Shown: piece after piece, positions 18,201 through 25,759 of the stretch
Layout of the letters: each line of letters begins with the position of its first letter
Numbering within the stretch: the first letter of the stretch is position 1
DNA from: Myxococcus llanfairpwllgwyngyllgogerychwyrndrobwllllantysiliogogogochensis
Lineage (GTDB): Bacteria; Myxococcota; Myxococcia; Myxococcales; Myxococcaceae
Assembly: GCF_006636215.1 (NCBI RefSeq)
Contig: NZ_VIFM01000045.1
Location: 1 to 56,648 of the forward strand
DNA: 56,648 nt
Direction of reading: 5' to 3'
Program-made: the position numbers and the translations under genes
Notes under the pieces: model-generated
Database searches by the model: none
What the model was told of the DNA's origin: nothing
The model's input: the letters and a program-made list of their open reading frames with translations, nothing else

Positions 18201-21200
18201 CTCCTGGCGGCGGCCCTCGTGCCGAAGTTCGCCATCCAGGTCTCGTCCACCGCGATGGCGTTCTCGCTGGTCTTCGTGGCGCTCGCCCTGGCGGTGCTGG
18301 CCGAGCGAGGACGGCTGCTGCGCCTGCTGGGCGGGGTCGCCGTCTTCTACGCGCTGTTCGGTTTCGTGGCGGGTGCCGTCGGCCAGGTGAGCGGACTGGG
18401 GCTGGTGGTGCTCCTGGCCGCGGCGGCCATCGCCGTGGTGTCGCGCACGTTCCCCCTCAGCCGGCCGCTGGCGGTGTTCATCGCCGCCTTCGCGCTGCTG
18501 CCCGACATCTCGAACTTCTATGCGCCCTGGAATGGAATGATGACGCCGGGGATGTCCCTGGGGTTGTTCCTCCTCTGGGGTCTGGGTGCCTCGCTCTGCG
18601 CGGCGCGATGGGGGCGCGGCGCGAGCACCACGGTCGCCGGACTGGTGGCGTGGGTCTTCCCGCTGGTCGCCGTGGTGGAAGCGAGAAGCTCACAGGGCGG
18701 CATGTTCCTGCTCGGCGCGGCCTTCGTGGCCCTGCTCACCGCGCGGGCGATGCCGGCCGGGCTCAGCGTCGCGGTGGCGGCGCTGTATGCGACGATGGGC
18801 CTGTATTCGGAAGGCCCCGTGGTGCTGCTGGGGTTGTCCGCCGTGCTGGGGCTCCTGGCCGTGGCGGAGGAAATCCCGGCGGTGTTGGCCGTCGGCGCGG
18901 GAGGAAAGCGATTCGCGTGGGTGGCCACCCTGGCATCGGCCCTGGTGCTGGCCATCGTGGTGGTGCGCTGGGACGATGCGCATCCCGCGTGGATGGTCTC
19001 TGGCGCGATGCTGCTTCCGCTGCTGTGGACGCGCGCCACCCGGCAGCCCGTCTTCGCCAGCCTCGCGGTGCCGTATGCCTTCGTCGGCTTCCTGGCGATG
19101 GGCGGCACTCCGCCCACCTGGGCGTATGCGCTGCCGCTGGTGTCGCTCGCCGTGGCACGGGCCGTCGCCCATGTGCCCGCGTTCAGCTCCCTGCTGCTCC
19201 GCTCGAACGAGGAGAAGGAGCGCGACGCGCTGTCCCTGTGGATGCAGTTGGCCCTCGCCTGCCTCACCCCGATGGTGATGATGGCGCCCTGGATGGGGCC
19301 GGTGCCCGTGTACTTCCTCACGGCGTCGCTGGCGTTGATGCCCGGGCCGCGTCCGTTCATGCGGGTGTGCGGCGCTTCGCTCCTGCTGCTCGTCATTCCG
19401 GAGGCGAGGCCTGTCGTCACCAGCATGCTGCTCGCACTGGCCCTGGCCGAGCACCATGCGCCCTCCGCTGTCTGGGCCTTCTTCCGGAGCCCACCGGATG
19501 TCTACCTGCGTCGGGCCTCCGTCATCACCGCGCTGGCCATCGCGGTGCTGCCGGTGCTGGATGACCCGTCGCCGCCGCGACTGGCGGGGCTCGCGGCCGT
19601 GGTGGCGGCGTCCGCGTTCCTGCTGTCGCGCCGGTGGCTGCTGGTGCCCGCCGTCTGGGTGCTCGCGCTGGCGACGGCGGGACGGACCGAGGCGTATGAC
19701 TTCCTGGAGTGGAGGCCGGAGACGGGGCTCGCCGTCATCGCGGTGGCGCTGGGCGCGGGCCTGTTGTCCGCCCTCTGCCAGTCCGGAGCGGTGCAACGCG
19801 CGCTCAGCGCGGTGGCGTTGAAGCTTGCTCCCGGTCTGGAAGGCACCTGGAGCGAGCCGCTATGGGTGGGGAGCGCCGGAGCGCTCGCGCTGCTGCTCCT
19901 GGGACGACTGGCGGATGCGGGGCCGGGAGCGCTGGCGCCGCACGTGGCGGCGGGCGCGGTCCTCACGTCCTTGGTGCTGATGGTCGCTCGTGAGCGGTGG
20001 ATGGCGAACGTGGCCACCGTGCTGCTCGCGGCTTCGCTGGTCGCCGCGGTGCCGGTGTTGTGGCTCCCCGCCGTCATCAGTGGCGCGGGCCTGGTGCTGT
20101 GCGTGGGGGGCATGGTGCTCGACTCGCGCGGGGTGCGCGTGGGCGCGGCCCTGCACCACGGCGGCTGGGTGCTGGCCCTGCTGTCGCTGGCCTCGCTGAG
20201 AGACCTGGAGCACCCGGCGACGCCGCTGTGCTTCCTCTTCGGGCTGGCCTCCGCGTGGACGGTGGTGTGGCGTCGGCGCGAGCGCGAGGTGGTGGGCTGG
20301 CTGGCCTCACTCGCGGCGGCGCACGGCTCGCTGATGCACCTGGGCGCGGTGTACTCGTCCGGGCGGGGCTCGGAGTTCATCCTCCCGCACTTCGGCGCGG
20401 CCAGCGCCGTGCTCGCCACGTTGGCGCTGTTCCTGGCGGGCGCGAAGCTCCGGCGGGGTGTGGGCCTGGGCTTCACCGTCGTCGCGCTCACCGAGGTCCT
20501 CCTAGGGTTGTCGTTCCTGGGCGCGACGGGAGATGCCTTGCGCGAAGCACTGGTGGCCTGCATCGCGCTGGCGGTGCTGTTCGTCGCGCTCGTGCGCCAC
20601 GCCGCCGTGGAGAAGGACGAGCCGGCGGCGTTCCTCGCCCAGGCCGTGCTCGCGCTGGGCTACCTGTCCGTGCGCCTGCTGGGCATGGGGACGAGCCCGA
20701 GCACTGGGGACAGCCTCGCGGCCCTCGTCGGGGGCGCCCTCTTCACGGGCCTCTACTTCTTCGTGCAGCGCGAGGGCTCCAGCCTGGCCGTCTTCCGCAG
20801 GCCCGCGCTGTGGGGCGCATACCTCTTCCCGCTGGCGGGGTTGTTGTCAGCGCCCTGGGGTGAGCCGCTCCAGGTGGCGGCCCTGCTCGTGGGACACGCC
20901 GCGCACTTCGCCGCGCTGGCGTCGCATCCGACGCGTCGAGGGGTCGCCTCGCTCGCGTCGGTGGTGGCCTTCAACGTGGCGCTCTACCTCGTGTGGCAGG
21001 GCACCGGCCAGGGCGAGCCGCAGTTCTACGTCATCCCCGCGGGGCTCTCGCTGCTCGCGTTGCTGCGCGTGTTCCGAGGCGCCATCGACGAGGACACCTA
21101 CGCGCGGCTGCGCGCGCTGGCCGTCACCGTCATCTACGTGGCGGGAGCGTGGAAGCCGCTGATGTTCAGCGACGGCAGCGCGATGCTCCTGTGCGTGTTC

Positions 21201-21458
21201 CTCTGCGTGGTGGGCGTGGGCTTCGGCATCGCCCTGCGCATCCGCTCCTACGTGTACCTGGGCACCGCGTTCCTGGTGACGTGCATCGCGGCGAACCTCG
21301 TGCGCTTCGGCATGAGGGACCACCGCGTGGCCGCCGCATCGCTGTTCCTCCTGGGCCTCTTCGTCATCGGCTCCATGGTGATGCTCAGCGCCCACCGTGC
21401 CGCACTCCTCCAGAGGTACGCACGGGTTCGCGCACTGCTGTCCACCTGGGAGGGCTGA
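15294..21458 (+). CDS. Giant polytopic membrane protein with zinc ribbon and repetitive linker
   Basis: 2,054 residues. It opens with a zinc ribbon (CPDC at residues 3-6 and CALC at 17-20) and a helical segment with HFLLSELTRWDSSEVPSNVR. A low-complexity region of about 350 residues rich in Ala, Ser, Asp and Gly follows, including four 28-residue repeats. From about residue 440 to the end it is almost entirely hydrophobic, with a few dozen predicted membrane helices separated by short loops. The layout (soluble N-terminus, then many helices) recalls DUF2339/DUF2157-type membrane proteins, but at far greater length. GAGGGGGA precedes the ATG. I do not recognise a function; candidates are a transporter-like scaffold or an envelope polymer factor. 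Confidence 0.85.
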   Translation: MYCPDCRQERLGQFSQCALCGTAMTSRPRSELEAELAHVHFLLSELTRWDSSEVPSNVRRFLSERYERQSRILLSVLAESPAPVAGTGQRAARVEVVADTGEARTVVVASPEMAGTGEAAARASAMRHAASGEDAVRAGVTGSAASGDDAAHAGVVSHTDADALHSGATGFAASGDDAARPGVMRHTDTDAVQSGVTGFAASGDDAVRAGVVRHTDTDAVQSGVTGFAASGDDAVRAGVVRHSDADVVQSGVTGLAASDVAQASAMRQAASGEDVARADGLHLAASALSDEELARADATPRATSDAVESSVASPRDAARLPSVVSRDAAAREAAAAASAARAASGASVVSGEEAARLLAASVEAARASRRDATSAPRNQASAAQQARPGAPNRVKPPTQREPGAEELPLPENPSQPSFEAPPPRNATARLVEETSTWNRVWRPFLYESIMWFVGAFLILSGTLYFVFESWAGMSSVTRSLTVFGMTVGYSAGFSVWGAYLARREALRNPGRILGIIGSASAPIAGIALGPMEFGDALLLGGVNTVMLIPLLLGWAVGAAFLVRKPADAFDAPSRPFVQVALVASTLMMGLAPLAAKLGGTALWLNILPCVLFFLLSARPVARPREGAELTFALGAPLYLLLVYAVRLHVALVDAGTPPDVRVYAPFLAFLLAAMQRFRSLPAERAADPLALGVASLQVMCLVAAIGAPPPTLFVTAAVTTWTLVSLARGAIGRLPWVYPAYAASYFAYATSGQLIPGPLKRLIAALKAALGYPDAGKLPLQYGALTAMPFILAGVVLAVSRLWRGERTGNARDIAFAEVLFRSTAVASVVFTVYGLAGPDTRPGFWSVLGLSLLCLVTGLLVERFYLTVVGALLSLLVPVLAADVLSVPAAAVVSGLLSLALAGVCTVCTARTRSLLAPIAGLIATAGFCMGLVSNFGFVAMTGAVLCAVSTLVVAWALRSEYAMAYAALLAAALVPKFAIQVSSTAMAFSLVFVALALAVLAERGRLLRLLGGVAVFYALFGFVAGAVGQVSGLGLVVLLAAAAIAVVSRTFPLSRPLAVFIAAFALLPDISNFYAPWNGMMTPGMSLGLFLLWGLGASLCAARWGRGASTTVAGLVAWVFPLVAVVEARSSQGGMFLLGAAFVALLTARAMPAGLSVAVAALYATMGLYSEGPVVLLGLSAVLGLLAVAEEIPAVLAVGAGGKRFAWVATLASALVLAIVVVRWDDAHPAWMVSGAMLLPLLWTRATRQPVFASLAVPYAFVGFLAMGGTPPTWAYALPLVSLAVARAVAHVPAFSSLLLRSNEEKERDALSLWMQLALACLTPMVMMAPWMGPVPVYFLTASLALMPGPRPFMRVCGASLLLLVIPEARPVVTSMLLALALAEHHAPSAVWAFFRSPPDVYLRRASVITALAIAVLPVLDDPSPPRLAGLAAVVAASAFLLSRRWLLVPAVWVLALATAGRTEAYDFLEWRPETGLAVIAVALGAGLLSALCQSGAVQRALSAVALKLAPGLEGTWSEPLWVGSAGALALLLLGRLADAGPGALAPHVAAGAVLTSLVLMVARERWMANVATVLLAASLVAAVPVLWLPAVISGAGLVLCVGGMVLDSRGVRVGAALHHGGWVLALLSLASLRDLEHPATPLCFLFGLASAWTVVWRRREREVVGWLASLAAAHGSLMHLGAVYSSGRGSEFILPHFGAASAVLATLALFLAGAKLRRGVGLGFTVVALTEVLLGLSFLGATGDALREALVACIALAVLFVALVRHAAVEKDEPAAFLAQAVLALGYLSVRLLGMGTSPSTGDSLAALVGGALFTGLYFFVQREGSSLAVFRRPALWGAYLFPLAGLLSAPWGEPLQVAALLVGHAAHFAALASHPTRRGVASLASVVAFNVALYLVWQGTGQGEPQFYVIPAGLSLLALLRVFRGAIDEDTYARLRALAVTVIYVAGAWKPLMFSDGSAMLLCVFLCVVGVGFGIALRIRSYVYLGTAFLVTCIAANLVRFGMRDHRVAAASLFLLGLFVIGSMVMLSAHRAALLQRYARVRALLSTWEG
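15726..16061 (+). repeat. Four 84-bp tandem repeats (28 residues each)
   Basis: Units start at 15726, 15810, 15894 and 15978. Each encodes ASGDDA, then a variable RAGVV, then RHTDTDAVQSGVTGFA or a close variant. Units 2-4 are nearly identical in DNA, which implies recent duplication. Flanking partial units (ASGEDAVRAG before, ASGEDVARAD after) suggest an older, decayed array. Confidence 0.92.
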
Positions 21459-21531
21459 CACTTCGAGTTCTTGGCGGCACCCCCAAAAACGTGGGATTGA
21501 ATGCGGCGCCAACTTTCGGAAGGTCCTTCGG

Positions 21532-22485
21532 TTGTCCCGTCTTCGCCTGCTCGCCACCGTTCCGCTGTGCGCTCTCATCGGCTGTGCCACCGTGCAGTCG
21601 CGCGAAGTGGGGACCGCCCTGGAGGTCCCGTCACACGCGGCGGTGGCACCCTCCGAGCAGGTCGTGACGGCACCCGCCGCCGAGGGTGTGGGGGCGGTGA
21701 CACCGGGTGAGTCCGCGGCCGAGGCTTCCGCTCAAGCGCCCACGACGGTGAAGAGCGGTGAGTCGGCGACGCCGGAAGCCGCCGAGGGAGCGCCGCACAC
21801 CGAGGTGGCGCCGCGAGTCGTGTCCACCGTCGTCCTCGAGGAGAAGGAGCGCCCCCTCGTGACGGGTGTCATCGCGGCCGCGCTGGAGGCTGTCGCCCTC
21901 GTCGTGCGCCCCGCCACCGACATGGAGGGCTTCTGGGATGCGTACCGCACGCCGATGCAACTGGCGCGGCTCATCGTGTCTCGCTCCATGCAGCTCGTCG
22001 GTGAGCGCAACCTCGCGAAGGTCAGCCGGGGCATGCCGAACGACTGCTCTGGCTTCGTGCGTCTGGCCTATCTCTCCGCCGGCATCGACCTGGTCGCGCA
22101 TGGCTTCCTCGCGGGAGAGAACGCCGTGTCCGCCATCTTCCGTCGCGCCACGGATGGCAAGCGGCTGCACCACCGCGCGCCGCGTCCCGGAGACCTCGTG
22201 TTCTTCCGCGAGACGTACGACCGCAACCGCGACGGCCGTCGCAATGACGGGATGACCCATGTCGGCGTGGTGGAGGGTGTGGCAGAAGATGGCACCGTCA
22301 CCTTCATCCACCGAGGCAGCAAGGGTGTGGCCCGCAGTCGGATGAACCTGTCACACCCGGAGAAGCATCAGCTCGCGCAGGGTGGCCCCGTGGTGAATGA
22401 CTTCCTCCGGCCCGCGACGAAGGGTGCGCGCGCGTACCTCACCGGCGAACTCTTCGTGGCCTTCGCGTCCCCCGATGGACTGTAG
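21532..22485 (+). CDS. NlpC/P60-family lipoprotein, cell-wall peptidase
   Basis: 317 residues from a TTG start with GGAAGG 8 bases upstream; the open frame continues upstream to 21397, inside the previous gene. The lipobox is LIGC. After an Ala/Thr/Glu-rich spacer of ~90 residues comes the papain-like domain: catalytic Cys172 in NDCSGFVRLAY, His243 in MTHVGVV and a third polar residue, His260, in TFIHRGS. PGDLVFF and the RNRDGRRNDG insertion lie between the Cys and His blocks. NlpC/P60 enzymes cut peptide bonds in peptidoglycan stems. The lipid anchor and spacer would place it at the inner face of the outer membrane. The Asp/Arg-rich insertion before the His may bind calcium. Confidence 0.88.
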   Translation: MSRLRLLATVPLCALIGCATVQSREVGTALEVPSHAAVAPSEQVVTAPAAEGVGAVTPGESAAEASAQAPTTVKSGESATPEAAEGAPHTEVAPRVVSTVVLEEKERPLVTGVIAAALEAVALVVRPATDMEGFWDAYRTPMQLARLIVSRSMQLVGERNLAKVSRGMPNDCSGFVRLAYLSAGIDLVAHGFLAGENAVSAIFRRATDGKRLHHRAPRPGDLVFFRETYDRNRDGRRNDGMTHVGVVEGVAEDGTVTFIHRGSKGVARSRMNLSHPEKHQLAQGGPVVNDFLRPATKGARAYLTGELFVAFASPDGL

Positions 22486-22552
22486 TTTTCCAGTCGTCAA
22501 CTCACACCCCGCGTGGCTTTGAAGCTCCGTGCGGTTGATGCGTCATGACGGC

Positions 22553-22978
22553 ATGAGAATCGTGCTGCTTATCGGTGGGTTGCTGCTCGCGTCGGGCTGT
22601 CACCTCCATGCGCGCCCGCCGAACCGCCCCTCGCTCCCGCGGCCCCCTCCGCCCTCGCGGCCGTCCTCCATGTCCTACAATGAGGCGGTGGACCGGGGCT
22701 TCGGTGAGTGTCGCTCGCGCCGCTATGACTGCCGCCTCAAGGAGGCGCACCGGACGGGCAACGACATCTGGAAGGTGAAGTTCTTCGCCGCCGCTCCCGG
22801 TGCGCGAGGCCACCTGCATCTGGAGTACGACGCCTTCTCCCGCAACCTGCTCAGGGTGGACGAGAAGGTGAAGGCCCGGCGCGATGACCGGGACGATGAC
22901 GACGACTGGGATGACGACGACCACCGTCATGGCCATGGCAAGGGCAAGAAGAAGGGCCACGCGCGGCGCGACGACTGA
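22553..22978 (+). CDS. Small lipoprotein with acidic-basic His/Asp tail
   Basis: 141 residues from ATG 22553 (MRIVLLIGGLLLASGC), with a lipobox-like ASGC. A Pro/Arg-rich segment leads to a small domain with SYNEAVDRGFGECRSRRYDC and HLHLEYDAFSRNLLRVD. Residues ~108-141 are a run of Asp followed by His, Gly and Lys, which could bind metal ions or polyanions. An in-frame ATG at 22529 is an unlikely start because it adds charged residues before the signal. Function is not recognised. It converges with the kinase gene. Confidence 0.75.
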   Translation: MRIVLLIGGLLLASGCHLHARPPNRPSLPRPPPPSRPSSMSYNEAVDRGFGECRSRRYDCRLKEAHRTGNDIWKVKFFAAAPGARGHLHLEYDAFSRNLLRVDEKVKARRDDRDDDDDWDDDDHRHGHGKGKKKGHARRDD

Positions 22979-23018
22979 GCACCACCGATGGGGCCGGGGG
23001 TGACACGCCTCCCGGGTT

Positions 23019-25607
23019 TCAGCCGCCCTTCTTGTTCAACTTCTGGATGGCCCGGTTCGCCTCGTCCTGGCCGCAGTCGCCGCCCTTGGTGCTGCCCAAC
23101 TCGGCGAGTCGGATGAGGGCGGGGACCGCGTCCGTGTTGCCCAGCACGCCCAGCCGCTTCGCGGCGGCCCTGCGCACGCCGCACTCCTTCGCCTCCAGGG
23201 CCTTGGAGTAGGCCACCACCAGGTCCACCTCGTCAGCGAGCTCCGAGGAGTCCAGGTAGCGAAGCGCCCCCCACTGCTTCAGCGAGTACTCGTCCTCGAC
23301 GAGGGACTCGAAGTGAGGGCGCACCCGTTCCTTCGGGAGGGTGGCCAGCAGTTTGCGCACGGGTTCGTCGATGTCGCCGCGGCCGAAGTCCTCCGCGAGC
23401 CCATCCAGCACGGAGTCCTCCACCTCCGCGCGCCCGTCCACGTCCAGCGTGGCGAGCAGCACCCGCTCCTTGTCGTGGTTGCGCAGCGCGTGGTGGGTCG
23501 CCGCGAGCGCGCGCCGCACCGAGGGCTGTTTCTGCTCCTCGTTCGACGTCGCGTTCAGCAGCGCCAGCGCTTCGTTGCTCTTTCCAGCCTTCAGCAGCGA
23601 CATGGCGCGCACGGCGGGGCTGTTCAGATGTACCACCAGGGCCACGCCGCCGCCCAGGAGCACCACCGCTCCGAGCACCGCAGCCGCCTGACGCGGCTTC
23701 GCGCGCGCGAGCACCACCGTCCTGCCGAGTCCCTCCTTCAGCTTCGGGGGGATTTTCAGGGCCGCGCCGAGTCGGGACAGGCCCGCGCCCAGCGTGCTTG
23801 TCGCCGTGCGCAGGGAGCTTCCGAGGGAGCGCACCCGCTGGGAGATGGGAGCCAGCGCCGCGCGCGTCCGTTGGACCGCGGGGGCCAGTCGCACCATGAG
23901 GGCGTTCTGCTTCTCGAAACGTACGCCGAAGGGAGGCCCCTCGGCCGCCTGCTGGCAGCGGTAGAGCTGGAGCTGTTCCTCGCGGCCGGGGAGGGTGATG
24001 GAGCCGCACGGCTCGACGTCCGCTCCTGCGCGATTGCGCGCCAGGTTCACCGCCTCCGTGAAGGTCACCTGTCCCGCGGAGGCGACGTGCTCCACCGTCT
24101 CCACCACTTCCATGGGCTCGCCCAGCACGGTGTCGGCGGTCAGCAGCACCTCGCCGGCATGCAGACACACGCGCACGTGCAGCCGCTCCTCGTTTGGCAG
24201 CGACTGATTGTGGCGCCACAGCCGGTCCTGCATGGCCATGCCGCACAACACGCCGGCGGTGGGAGAGCGGAACACCACCAGCAGGGCATCGCCGCGCTTC
24301 TGCACGAGGCGTCCCTCGTGCTCTCGCACCAGGGGCATCAGCAGCCGGTCATGCGTCTCCAGCATCCGCGCGTTCTCTTCGTGCGTCTGCCGGCTGGTGC
24401 GCTCGGTGAAGCCCTGGATGTCGGTGAGCATCACCGTCAGGTTCTGAGGCTTCACCGTCGACGTGCTGCCAGACAGCGAGGGCCGCGTGCCGAAGGACGC
24501 CGTGCCCGTGCGCATCGCCACGGGCGCGGACGCCGCGCTGTCGGGGCCCGTCGAGGACTCCATGCCGAACGCGGCGGTGCCTCGACTCGAGCGGCTCGGA
24601 AGAGGGGCTGACGCTTCTTCCGCGCCGAAGACGGACGTCCCGCTGGGGCCGCTGCTCGCTGCTTCTCCCGCGCCGAAGACGGATGTGCCGGACGGCGTGG
24701 TGCTGGTGGTGGGAGCGCTGACGTAGGCGGGCGTGCCCAGGCCGGGCGTGAAGGCGGACAGCGACGAGTGCGCCGCGGCCAGCGCATCCGCCAGCTCGTG
24801 CGCGCTCTGGGGCCGCTTGGCCGGGTTCTTCTCCAGGAGGCGCATCACCAGCGACAGCAGACCGATGTAGCGCGACAGGGAAGGCGCTGCCCTGTCCAAC
24901 GGGAGCGGGGCGTGGGAGGCGTGCTGGGCGAGGAAGTGGCGCGCCTGCGGCCCATCGAAGGGGAGCCGTCCGGACAGCACGCGGTAGGTCAGCACGCCAA
25001 AGGTGTACAGGTCGCTGCGCGTGTCCACCTTCGCGCCCACTGCCTGCTCCGGCGACAGGTACTCCGGGGTGCCGAGCACCACGCCGACCTGACTGACGTT
25101 GCTCTGCGCGTCCGGCTCCACCAGTCGAGCGATGCCGAAGTCCAGGAGCCGGGCCTGCTCGCCGCGCACGCCGGGGGAGATGAAGACGTTCTCCGGCTTC
25201 AGGTCCCGGTGGATGATGCCCTTCTCGTGGATGGCGGACAGGCCCTCCGCGAGCTGGTGGAGCAGCGGCAGCGCGCGTCCCGGCGGCATGGCGCCCCGGG
25301 TGAGCACGTCGTAGAGGCTCTCGCCTTCCACGAACTCCATCACCAGGCACGCGTGGTCGCCGGACTCACCGAAGTCGACGATGTGCACCACGGCGGGGTG
25401 CTCGACGGCGGAGAGGAGGCGGGCCTCGCGCTTGAAGCGCTCGGCCATGCCGGGCTGGGCGTTGAGGTCGTGGTGAAGGACCTTGATGGCCACCTTGCGG
25501 CCCAGGGAGACCTGTTCACCCAGGTACACTTCGCCCATTCCGCCCGAACCCAAGGGACGGAGTACTCGGAAGCGACCGTCGAGGACGAGGGAGTCGGGAG
25601 CCAGCAC
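23019..25607 (-). CDS. Ser/Thr protein kinase with cyclase-like domain and membrane anchor
   Basis: 862 residues from GTG 25607 (MLAPDSLVLDGRFRVL); the frame is open upstream to 25820, so the start is uncertain. The kinase has GSGGMGEVYLG, VAIK, HRDLKPENV (~132), DFG (~156) and LGTPEYLSPEQ, all needed for activity. After a Ser/Thr/Ala linker comes a class III cyclase fold (~385-545): metal-binding aspartates are kept in LTDIQGF (~396) and RGD (~440). The substrate Lys is replaced by Gln, and the transition-state Asn and Arg by Glu and Thr in GEPMEVVETVEHVA, so cyclase activity is doubtful. A single membrane helix (~640-660) precedes ~200 residues of TPR/HEAT-like repeats, predicted periplasmic. 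Confidence 0.93.
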   Translation of the reverse strand: MLAPDSLVLDGRFRVLRPLGSGGMGEVYLGEQVSLGRKVAIKVLHHDLNAQPGMAERFKREARLLSAVEHPAVVHIVDFGESGDHACLVMEFVEGESLYDVLTRGAMPPGRALPLLHQLAEGLSAIHEKGIIHRDLKPENVFISPGVRGEQARLLDFGIARLVEPDAQSNVSQVGVVLGTPEYLSPEQAVGAKVDTRSDLYTFGVLTYRVLSGRLPFDGPQARHFLAQHASHAPLPLDRAAPSLSRYIGLLSLVMRLLEKNPAKRPQSAHELADALAAAHSSLSAFTPGLGTPAYVSAPTTSTTPSGTSVFGAGEAASSGPSGTSVFGAEEASAPLPSRSSRGTAAFGMESSTGPDSAASAPVAMRTGTASFGTRPSLSGSTSTVKPQNLTVMLTDIQGFTERTSRQTHEENARMLETHDRLLMPLVREHEGRLVQKRGDALLVVFRSPTAGVLCGMAMQDRLWRHNQSLPNEERLHVRVCLHAGEVLLTADTVLGEPMEVVETVEHVASAGQVTFTEAVNLARNRAGADVEPCGSITLPGREEQLQLYRCQQAAEGPPFGVRFEKQNALMVRLAPAVQRTRAALAPISQRVRSLGSSLRTATSTLGAGLSRLGAALKIPPKLKEGLGRTVVLARAKPRQAAAVLGAVVLLGGGVALVVHLNSPAVRAMSLLKAGKSNEALALLNATSNEEQKQPSVRRALAATHHALRNHDKERVLLATLDVDGRAEVEDSVLDGLAEDFGRGDIDEPVRKLLATLPKERVRPHFESLVEDEYSLKQWGALRYLDSSELADEVDLVVAYSKALEAKECGVRRAAAKRLGVLGNTDAVPALIRLAELGSTKGGDCGQDEANRAIQKLNKKGG

Positions 25608-25759
25608 GCCGGGCGCATATTGTCCGACTTCAGTCCGGCGCGCATGACGAACAACACATGCGGCCCTGGGGTCCCCCAGCCCCGTTGGTTGCCCCCCGGG
25701 CGGGGGATTGTCATAAATTTCGGGCGCTTGGACCCCGTGGTAGTTTCCAGGCTCCCGCG
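25608..25759. promoter_or_regulatory. Divergent promoter region between the kinase and the giant repeat protein
   Basis: These 152 bases separate the two start codons. An A/T-rich island at about 25707-25720 (GATTGTCATAAATTT) stands out against the G/C-rich surroundings and is the most likely place for -10 elements. A GC hairpin (CCCCC 692-696 / GGGGG 702-706, in the 25,000 range) lies next to it. No clear -35/-10 pair with standard spacing can be assigned. Confidence 0.3.
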
